Assembly (NCBI GenBank): GCA_949840475.1
Contig: CATKXA010000035.1
Coordinates: forward strand, 1-9,044
Direction: 5' to 3'
Source: an uncultured Thermoanaerobacterales bacterium
GTDB lineage: Bacteria > Bacillota > Clostridia > Christensenellales > UBA1242
DNA length: 9,044 bases
Shown here: piece by piece, positions 1 through 5,135 of the stretch
How the letters are laid out: the number at the start of each line of letters is the position of its first letter
Numbering within the stretch: position 1 is the first letter of the stretch
Translations under genes and position numbers: made by a program
The notes under the pieces: generated by a model
The model's input: the letters and a program-made list of their open reading frames with translations, nothing else
What the model was told of the DNA's origin: nothing
Database searches by the model: none

Positions 1-1
1 G

Positions 2-1123
2 GCCGGTACTTTTTCTGATGGAAAGTTAAATACCGGAATTAAAGATAAACAAAATAGAATTCGTTTTGTTCTGGAGACTTTTGTGAAGTTTGGTGCAGAT
101 GAAAGAATATTATATGATGCAAAACCGCATATAGGAACAGACAGACTTCGTTATATTGTTAAAAATATGCGAAAAGAGTTTATATCGCTCGGAGGGCAGA
201 TTGAGTTTGAGGCTACTTTTATAGACTTTAACAACAAATCTGAAACTGGCGAGCTTGAGATTATTTATAGTAAAAATGGTAAAAACCAAAGCCAAGTATG
301 TGATGACCTTGTTTTGGCGATTGGTTACTCTGCAAGAGATACGATTCGCATGCTATACAAAAAGGGATTGAGTTTTAAACAAAAGCAGTTTTCTGTAGGA
401 TATAGAATAGAGCATTTGCAAAGTGATATAAATTACAGTCAGTACAAAGATTTTGCTAAATATCTAGCTCCTGCGGACTACAAACTTTTTGAACATTTAG
501 ATAATGGCAGAACAGTGTACACGTTTTGTATGTGTCCGGGTGGGCAGGTAGTGCCAGCTAATAGTGAAGAGGGGCAAATTGTTACCAATGGTATGAGTTA
601 CAGCGACAGGGCTTTAAAAAATGCAAACAGTGCGTTGTTAGTGTCTACCAAGCTCAGCGATTATAACGGAGATAGTGAGCTTGCGGGTTTAGACTTTCAA
701 GAAAAGCTGGAAAGAGAAGCGTATAAAATAGGAAAGGGCAAGTTCATATGCACTAAGCTTGGTGACTTTTTAATGGATAGACCAAGCAAATGTGTTGGAA
801 AAGTTGCACCTAGCATTGTGCCGTGTTATACTTTAGGAGATGTGAGCAAACTGCTCCCCAAAGAGTATGTTGACTCAATAAAAGAAGCGTTGCCAAAACT
901 TGGCAAAAAGCTCAAAGGTTTTGACATGAGCGATGCCATACTTACAGGCATTGAAACTAGGTCAAGTGCACCATACATTATTGCTAGGAATGAAAATTTG
1001 CAAACGAGCATAGATAATATATATGCTATTGGCGAGGGTGCCGGTCAAGCAGGTGGCATTGTAAGCAGTGCTGTTGACGGTATAAAAATAGCAAATGCTA
1101 TTATAAGTAAATATTTGGATTAG
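2..1123 (+). CDS. FAD-dependent dehydrogenase, COG2509 family (5' partial)
   Basis: Only the last 373 codons are in the window; the reading frame is open to the left edge, so the GTG at 83 is an internal codon and not the start. The protein belongs to the uncharacterised FAD-dependent dehydrogenases of COG2509, a Rossmann-type flavoprotein family of about 460-530 residues; the N-terminal FAD dinucleotide-binding motif lies outside the window. Family landmarks visible in order are AGTFSDGKLNTG at the very edge, PHIGTDRL (about 127-150), the DDLVLAIGYSARD strand-turn, the FCMCPGGQVVPANSEEG block (about 525-572), GIETRSSAPY (about 950-979) and the C-terminal FAD-contacting GEGAGQAGGIVSSAVDGIK (about 1032-1088). 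Substrate and physiological role are unknown for the family. The gene ends with TAG 3 nt before the next start, so the two are probably co-transcribed. Family assignment is firm; the function is not. Confidence 0.88.
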   Translation, partial: AGTFSDGKLNTGIKDKQNRIRFVLETFVKFGADERILYDAKPHIGTDRLRYIVKNMRKEFISLGGQIEFEATFIDFNNKSETGELEIIYSKNGKNQSQVCDDLVLAIGYSARDTIRMLYKKGLSFKQKQFSVGYRIEHLQSDINYSQYKDFAKYLAPADYKLFEHLDNGRTVYTFCMCPGGQVVPANSEEGQIVTNGMSYSDRALKNANSALLVSTKLSDYNGDSELAGLDFQEKLEREAYKIGKGKFICTKLGDFLMDRPSKCVGKVAPSIVPCYTLGDVSKLLPKEYVDSIKEALPKLGKKLKGFDMSDAILTGIETRSSAPYIIARNENLQTSIDNIYAIGEGAGQAGGIVSSAVDGIKIANAIISKYLD

Positions 1124-1126
1124 AGA

Positions 1127-1690
1127 ATGAAAGTACATAAAATTATCAATGGTAAAATGCAAGAGAATTGTTACGTATTAGACCTTGGCAAAAACCAGGC
1201 TTTTGTTATCGACCCAGGTTTAGGAACTAAAGACATTTTAAAAACTATTGATAGTTTAAAACTTAAAGTTATAGCTGTGCTTTTAACGCATGGGCATTTC
1301 GACCACATATATTCTGCGGCTAAGTTTAAAAGCCTTGGGGCTAAAATCTACATAACAGAAAAAGATGCTCCAAAGCTTCTAGACAATGAGCTTAATATGG
1401 GCTTTATGTTCGAAGAAGAAGTTGAGGCTTGTTTGCCTGACGGTTTTTTAGTTGAAGGCAAAAACAAAATAGAAGAAGCAGAGTTTGAAGTTGTTTTTTC
1501 GCCAGGACATACGTCTGGTAGTTGTGTGATTATCTTTGATAATTTTGCTTTTACGGGCGACACATATTTTGGCGATGGTATCTATGGCAGGTGTGACTTT
1601 TTGGACGGAAATATTCAAGATATGAAAGAGAGCTTGAAAAAACTTGTTCCATACTTAAAAGGCAAAAAAGTTTTGGCAGGGCATGATTAA
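1127..1690 (+). CDS. MBL-fold metallo-hydrolase, glyoxalase II-like (YcbL type)
   Basis: This is a 187-residue cytoplasmic hydrolase of the metallo-beta-lactamase fold, closest in style to the short glyoxalase II-like (YcbL) group that hydrolyses thioesters such as S-lactoylglutathione; the true substrate cannot be read from the sequence. All metal ligands are present: THGHFDH (H55, H57, D59, H60), PGHTSG (H128), FTGDT (D145) and a terminal AGHD (H186). The protein stops one residue after the last ligand, whereas relatives usually carry a further 15-25 residues forming a C-terminal helix. No reading frame past the stop restores such a tail, so this looks like a natural short form and not a fresh frameshift. 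The start ATG follows the upstream stop by 3 nt and has only a weak Shine-Dalgarno, which suggests translational coupling. The stop overlaps the next start by one base. Confidence 0.85.
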   Translation: MKVHKIINGKMQENCYVLDLGKNQAFVIDPGLGTKDILKTIDSLKLKVIAVLLTHGHFDHIYSAAKFKSLGAKIYITEKDAPKLLDNELNMGFMFEEEVEACLPDGFLVEGKNKIEEAEFEVVFSPGHTSGSCVIIFDNFAFTGDTYFGDGIYGRCDFLDGNIQDMKESLKKLVPYLKGKKVLAGHD

Positions 1691-2481
1691 TGCAAAAGTT
1701 AATGGGTTTTAGTTTTGTTGATTGGCTTATTGAAGTGGGCGACCTCGGGCAGGGGCCTGGTCTTTGGTGTCCACTTCATATTGTATTAATGGTATTGCTT
1801 GCCGCTTGGCTTGTAGCTTGTATATTTATTTTTAGAAAGTATAAAAAGTTTGCTGCTTCTTTTACAAAAGTTATTTGCATTTTAATGATAGCCTTTAGAG
1901 TATTTAGAACATTTTTGCTCATATTTAGTGGAAAGATGGGCGTAATTGAAGCTTTGCCTTGGCACCTTTGCCATATTATGGCTATAGTGTTCCCATGCTT
2001 TTATTTGACCAAGACTAAAAAGTTCTTTTTGCCTATTGTCTGCGTCACTTTGTTTGGTGGGATTTTGACTTTTATCTTTGGGGACTACTATTGCTATAAT
2101 ACATTATCCTTTTTACAACTAGAGAGCTTATTCTTGCATTTTTGCATGCCTACTGCTGTTGTTGGTGTGCTCGCCACCGGATACTTTAAAGTCAAGACTG
2201 AAGAAATTTGGCAGATTTTTGTATTTTTAATTATGCTAGCTTGTTATGCTGAGATTGGCAACACTTTGGTTAAAGGAGCGAACTTTTTGTTCCTAAGAGA
2301 GAATGGCTTGCCATTTAATTTGTTTGGTAACGCACATTTCTTCTATACTTATATAGTGCTTATTCTAATTTTATCCGTTTGCTTTACCTTGCCTATAATT
2401 GTTAGCGGGATAGTGAAAAAACATAAAAATTCAAAATTTAGAAATAGCGTTAGACAAAAATGTTGTAATTTTGACAAATAA
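1690..2481 (+). CDS. YwaF/TIGR02206-family integral membrane protein
   Basis: A 263-residue polytopic membrane protein with about seven hydrophobic segments; the first are near residues 29-48 and 60-79, and the last is near 215-240. The LPWHLCH motif (residues 89-95) after the second segment, and the spacing of the segments around it, match the YwaF/TIGR02206 family (COG5522), which is related to eukaryotic TMEM164. No biochemical role is established for the bacterial members. The C-terminus is a short basic tail, KKHKNSKFRNS and beyond, predicted cytoplasmic. The start ATG shares its A with the TAA of the preceding hydrolase gene, and an AGGG lies about 10 nt upstream inside that gene, so translation is likely coupled. 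An ATG four codons further in is a possible alternative start. Family call is moderately sure, from the motif and topology only. Confidence 0.75.
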   Translation: MQKLMGFSFVDWLIEVGDLGQGPGLWCPLHIVLMVLLAAWLVACIFIFRKYKKFAASFTKVICILMIAFRVFRTFLLIFSGKMGVIEALPWHLCHIMAIVFPCFYLTKTKKFFLPIVCVTLFGGILTFIFGDYYCYNTLSFLQLESLFLHFCMPTAVVGVLATGYFKVKTEEIWQIFVFLIMLACYAEIGNTLVKGANFLFLRENGLPFNLFGNAHFFYTYIVLILILSVCFTLPIIVSGIVKKHKNSKFRNSVRQKCCNFDK

Positions 2482-2513
2482 ATGGTAAACTATAATAGTA
2501 AGGAGTAAAGATT

Positions 2514-2948
2514 ATGATGAAATACGTTGAATACGGCTTATATGGTCTTTTGGGTTTTATAGTGCTAGTTACTGCACTTATTTCTATTGTTAAGCTATCT
2601 AAGAGAAAGAAAAATAAGAAAGATAGTCTAGCTAAAAAAGCTGATAAGGTTGACGAAGTTAAGGGCGTAAGATATTCAACTGATGATGATATTATTGACG
2701 ACAAGGGAGATATGAACATATCTTATGTTAGGGAAGATATTATCTTGCAACCAAGAAAAATGGTTAGGGTAGACAAAAAGGGACCAATCAAGCCAGGAAA
2801 ATACACAGTGCTTTCTGCGTACCAAAATGAAGAAACATTCAACATTAGAATTGGCTTGTATGTAAAAGAGTATAAACATGGTCAAGAAATCATACTTGTT
2901 GAAGACGATGAAATCTGCCCAACAAGCTCAACAATCATTTTACGATAA
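2514..2948 (+). CDS. small single-pass membrane protein of unknown function
   Basis: I do not recognise this 144-residue protein. Residues about 8-27 form one hydrophobic helix, followed by a strongly basic stretch (KLSKRKKNKK), so the expected topology is N-terminus out and a cytoplasmic C-terminal domain. A charged linker with an acidic DDDIIDDKGD run leads to a C-terminal region (about 70-144) rich in predicted beta strands, with a PIKPGKYTVL segment and a hydrophobic-alternating IRIGLYVKEY segment. No catalytic motif is visible. A good Shine-Dalgarno (AGGAG, 2501-2505) serves tandem ATG codons at 2514 and 2517; the first is used here, with 8 nt spacing. It is 32 nt downstream of the YwaF-like gene and may be the last gene of that unit, or may have its own weak promoter. 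Coding is supported by the RBS, the length and the coherent domain pattern. Confidence 0.8.
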   Translation: MMKYVEYGLYGLLGFIVLVTALISIVKLSKRKKNKKDSLAKKADKVDEVKGVRYSTDDDIIDDKGDMNISYVREDIILQPRKMVRVDKKGPIKPGKYTVLSAYQNEETFNIRIGLYVKEYKHGQEIILVEDDEICPTSSTIILR

Positions 2949-3024
2949 AAATATTTTTATTTGTTATAGTACGGTTTTATATAAAAATTACTAAAAAATT
3001 AAGTAAAAAAATGTATAAAAACAC

Positions 3025-3053
3025 TTGCAAAAGCTTATTTATTGATATATAAT
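3025..3053 (+). promoter_or_regulatory. sigma-A promoter of the tRNA-Asn gene
   Basis: TTGCAA (3025-3030, 4 of 6 to the -35 consensus) and a perfect TATAAT (3048-3053) are separated by exactly 17 nt. This predicts a start near 3060, about 30 nt before the mature tRNA 5' end, leaving a short leader for RNase P to remove. It is the best vegetative promoter in the window. Confidence 0.75.
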
Positions 3054-3085
3054 ACTTTTGCTTTTGAGTAAAAAAAAGCAAAAGT
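3054..3085. repeat. 12-bp perfect inverted repeat between promoter and tRNA
   Basis: ACTTTTGCTTTT (3054-3065) is exactly complementary to AAAAGCAAAAGT (3074-3085), with an 8-nt loop. The left arm begins directly after the -10 box and spans the expected transcription start, so the full hairpin would not be present in RNA started near 3060; a DNA-level role such as an operator is possible. A third copy of the core GCAAAAG lies at 3027-3033, overlapping the -35 box. The structure is seen directly; the role is unknown. Confidence 0.6.
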
Positions 3086-3090
3086 TATAT

Positions 3091-3165
3091 TCCCCGATAG
3101 CTCAGCGGTGGAGCAGGTGACTGTTAATCACAAGGTCGTAGGTTCAAATCCTACTCGGGGAGCCA
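3091..3165 (+). tRNA. trnN: tRNA-Asn (anticodon GTT)
   Basis: The 75-nt cloverleaf folds cleanly. The acceptor stem is TCCCCGA (3091-3097) with TCGGGGA (3155-3161). The D stem is GCTC (3100-3103) with GAGC (3111-3114) around a short 7-nt loop holding the conserved GG. The anticodon arm is 3116-3132 with loop CTGTTAA and anticodon GTT at 3123-3125. The variable loop has 5 nt. The T arm GTAGG/CCTAC (3138-3154) encloses TTCAAAT. The discriminator base is G3162 and CCA is encoded at 3163-3165. GTT reads AAC and AAU, that is asparagine. One oddity is that the first pair of the anticodon stem (3116 with 3132) is a G-A mismatch. It has its own upstream promoter and a terminator 11 nt downstream. Confidence 0.97.
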
Positions 3166-3171
3166 TATAAT
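3143..3171 (+). promoter_or_regulatory. possible promoter embedded in the tRNA 3' end, driving the NADAR gene
   Basis: A perfect TATAAT (3166-3171) starts on the base after the CCA end, and TTCAAA of the T loop (3143-3148, 4 of 6 to the -35 consensus) lies exactly 17 nt upstream. The predicted start near 3178 is inside the left arm of the following terminator hairpin. The only other promoter-like candidate for the 3229 gene is read-through from the tRNA promoter. The T-loop sequence is constrained by tRNA function, so the -35 match may be chance. Confidence 0.4.
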
Positions 3172-3175
3172 ACAT

Positions 3176-3212
3176 GCTAGGCATTGAACTGTTTCATAGC
3201 CTAGCTTTTTTT
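3176..3212 (+). terminator. Rho-independent terminator after tRNA-Asn
   Basis: GCTAGGC (3176-3182) pairs perfectly with GCCTAGC (3199-3205) over 7 bp with a 16-nt loop, followed directly by seven T residues (3206-3212). It would end the tRNA transcript. It lies only 4 nt upstream of the Shine-Dalgarno of the next gene, so that gene depends on read-through or on a start within this region. Confidence 0.8.
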
Positions 3213-3228
3213 AATAAGGAGCCCGTTT

Positions 3229-3837
3229 ATGAAAAAGACTGATATTGAAAAATTTAAAAATTTTAGAAATTCTTATGATTTTAAATATAAAGAAATTGTT
3301 GTAAAAGACGACGAAAAGTATATAGGGGAAACATTAGTAAGTAATAGCGATGGTACTGTTAGTGAAACCGAAGAGTTTATTAACGTTGGTTATAAATTAA
3401 AAGGTCCATATTCAAAAGTTCTATCTAATATATTTCCATACACATTTACTTTTAGAGGGAAAAAGGTAAATAGTTTAGAGGCTATTTTTCAATCTATTAA
3501 GTTTAAAGATGTAAAGATGCAAAATTTAGTTTTAAAGTACGATAGACTAGACGCAAATAACATTAAAGTTGCAACACCTTATGATTGGAAAGAAACAGGA
3601 ATACTATATTGGCAAGGAAAAGAGATAGATAGATTTTCGAGTGATTATGATGATTTTACAGTGGAAATGTATCTAAGTGCTATTAAAAACCCTTTATATA
3701 AAAGTGTACTAAAGAATATAGACAAATACATTCTACACTCAATAGGAGAAGAAGACTCTAAAAAAACAGTGTTTACTAGATATGAATTTGAGAGAATGCT
3801 CAACACATTATCGGCTTATGTTAAACGGGAGAAATAA
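3229..3837 (+). CDS. NADAR (YbiA-like) family protein, divergent
   Basis: A 202-residue soluble protein. The central and C-terminal parts match the NADAR fold, a family acting on N-glycosidic bonds of ADP-ribosyl or ribosyl compounds (YbiA in riboflavin-pathway intermediates; other members reverse guanine ADP-ribosylation). Visible blocks are LSNIFP (residues 65-70) for the usual LSNFxP, then SLEAIFQSIKF (82-92) for the usual SxExxFQxxKF with E84, Q88 and K91; ILYWQGKEIDR (125-135); and HSIGEEDSKKTVFTRYEF (170-187), a C-terminal block seen in one NADAR subgroup. Residues 1-60 are an extra N-terminal region without recognised motif. The start has AAGGAG at 3216-3221 with 7 nt spacing. The stop overlaps the next start by one base, tying it to the phosphoribosyltransferase-like gene. 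The first part is extremely AT-rich: only 7 of 60 bases in 3241-3300 are G or C. Family call is fairly sure; substrate unknown. Confidence 0.75.
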   Translation: MKKTDIEKFKNFRNSYDFKYKEIVVKDDEKYIGETLVSNSDGTVSETEEFINVGYKLKGPYSKVLSNIFPYTFTFRGKKVNSLEAIFQSIKFKDVKMQNLVLKYDRLDANNIKVATPYDWKETGILYWQGKEIDRFSSDYDDFTVEMYLSAIKNPLYKSVLKNIDKYILHSIGEEDSKKTVFTRYEFERMLNTLSAYVKREK

Positions 3838-4994
3838 TGAACGATATTAAGCTTTCAGAATTTGATATTTTAGGATTTTTTGATATAGATGATAATACAT
3901 TTATCGAGGAGTTCGTTACTCCGTTAGGAAATGGTAAATTTTTATCAAGAAATGAAATTTACTATAAAAAAAGAACATGTGAAGAATGTAGTAAGCTTAG
4001 AGAAAAATGTAAACAAATTTTAAGCAGCAAAAACTTAAATTATAAAAAGCAATTTATTGTTTTTGAATATATGTTAAATTGTTCGGCTAAAGTTTTTTAT
4101 ACGCAACTACAAAACAAAGTTGCAAATAAAGAAAATCAATATGAGTTAGCAAAAAAGTGTTTTGAAGAAGATTGTGAGAATTTAATTTGTACGCTAACTA
4201 ATAACAAAATAAATTTATCAGAAATGATTTTGCCAGGTGGAGAAGAATCAACTGAAAAAAGATTTATTGAACTTGACAATAAAGCTTTGCTTTTGATGTT
4301 TTGCTCTCAGCTTCCGTTAACTGGAAATAGTAAAGTTATCTTAACTGGTCTAGGTGGCATATTATTAGGTCCATTTATTAAAACTATACATGGATGTGAT
4401 TATGCTGTTGCCCCGCTAAGTGCATACAAAGGAGCAAAGGAACTATTAGCGGAAAACAAAGCTTCGCTAAAAGATTATTTGGCAGAGCCTGAGATTCTAG
4501 ATAGTGATAGTGAGTTTGTGTTTTTAGATGATAATGTTGGCACAGGAGGCACTATGCGTATGCTAGTGAAAATGTTGCAAGAAGAAGGTAAAAGTTGTAG
4601 GTGTGGAGCAGCTCAATATAATTGGATAAATTATAATAAGGTTGAAACTGGAGAAAAAACTATCGATAGATTTAAACCAGATGATATAGACTTTCTTACT
4701 AAATTCAACTATCCAGGTATACACCTTTTGGAGCATGCAATTATTGAGCACTTAATTCCATATGGCGGCGATGACTATATTGCATACCTTAAAAGCAAGT
4801 CGTATAGAAGAGATAATGCGTCGGATCTAGAAACTTTAGCAAACAAAGGTGAAAGATACGCAAACGCAAGTGGAGTATTTTTTACTGATGATGAGATAAA
4901 CGCTTCAAAGGGCGAAAAGCGAGTTAACAAAACTTCTTTAGAGTTGATTAAAAAAATTGATGAAAAGATAAAAGGCACAGAACCAACATATTAA
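3837..4994 (+). CDS. phosphoribosyltransferase-domain protein linked to NADAR
   Basis: A 385-residue soluble protein carrying a type I phosphoribosyltransferase signature: a hydrophobic strand followed by two acidic residues and a Gly/Thr loop, FVFLDDNVGTGGT (residues 227-239), the PRPP-binding loop of this fold. Before it, KVILTGLGGILLGPF (about 165-180) resembles the strand and loop that open PRTase cores. This transfers or removes a phosphoribosyl group in known relatives; the acceptor here is not deducible. Residues 1-150 form an unusual N-terminal extension with Cys48-x-x-Cys51 and further cysteines at 58 and 80, recognised as no named domain. Residues beyond about 290 contain a highly charged helical tail. 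Start ATG overlaps the upstream TAA by one base with GGGAG at 3827-3831, 5 nt before it. The overlap with the NADAR gene and the terminator right after it define a two-gene unit. The PRTase fold is likely; activity is inferred. Confidence 0.75.
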   Translation: MNDIKLSEFDILGFFDIDDNTFIEEFVTPLGNGKFLSRNEIYYKKRTCEECSKLREKCKQILSSKNLNYKKQFIVFEYMLNCSAKVFYTQLQNKVANKENQYELAKKCFEEDCENLICTLTNNKINLSEMILPGGEESTEKRFIELDNKALLLMFCSQLPLTGNSKVILTGLGGILLGPFIKTIHGCDYAVAPLSAYKGAKELLAENKASLKDYLAEPEILDSDSEFVFLDDNVGTGGTMRMLVKMLQEEGKSCRCGAAQYNWINYNKVETGEKTIDRFKPDDIDFLTKFNYPGIHLLEHAIIEHLIPYGGDDYIAYLKSKSYRRDNASDLETLANKGERYANASGVFFTDDEINASKGEKRVNKTSLELIKKIDEKIKGTEPTY

Positions 4995-4997
4995 AAC

Positions 4998-5029
4998 AAA
5001 AAACAGACTTAATTATCGTCTGTTTTTTT
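4998..5029 (+). terminator. Rho-independent terminator of the NADAR-PRTase unit
   Basis: ACAGAC (5003-5008) pairs with GTCTGT (5018-5023) across a 9-nt loop, and the pairing extends through the A run on the left (4998-5002) against the T run ending at 5029. The A-stem-T layout could also work on the minus strand, but no minus-strand gene ends here. Confidence 0.85.
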
Positions 5030-5125
5030 ATTTGTCACGAAATTCGCTTTTAAATAAAGAATTGGTGTTTTTATAACAAGCCTTAAAAAATCATAATCTA
5101 GCTTCGTTAAGCATAAATTTTTGTT

Positions 5126-5130
5126 GAGGT
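5126..5130 (+). promoter_or_regulatory. ribosome binding site fixing the M1 peptidase start
   Basis: GAGGT lies 5 nt before the ATG at 5136. The frame is open further upstream to a TTG at 5121, but that codon has no Shine-Dalgarno and would place five residues before the signal peptide, so 5136 is chosen. Confidence 0.75.
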
Positions 5131-5135
5131 TAGAT

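Noticed and set aside
83..85. GTG as the start of the FAD-dependent dehydrogenase
   Set aside because: The frame is open to the left edge and already shows the conserved AGTFSDGKLNTG block, so the gene starts outside the window.
1690..1760. Frameshifted C-terminal remainder of the MBL hydrolase
   Set aside because: None of the other frames after the stop gives a family-like tail, and the next gene's own coding sequence begins there.
2945..2960. Perfect 16-nt palindrome ATAAAAATATTTTTAT after the small membrane protein gene, as a terminator
   Set aside because: It consists only of A and T and has no loop; it would not form a stable terminator hairpin.
5030..5125. Promoter for the M1 peptidase and a tRNA-end repeat as attachment site
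   Set aside because: TTGTCA at 5032 and AT-rich -10-like strings have no acceptable spacing, and no copy of the tRNA 3' sequence is present.
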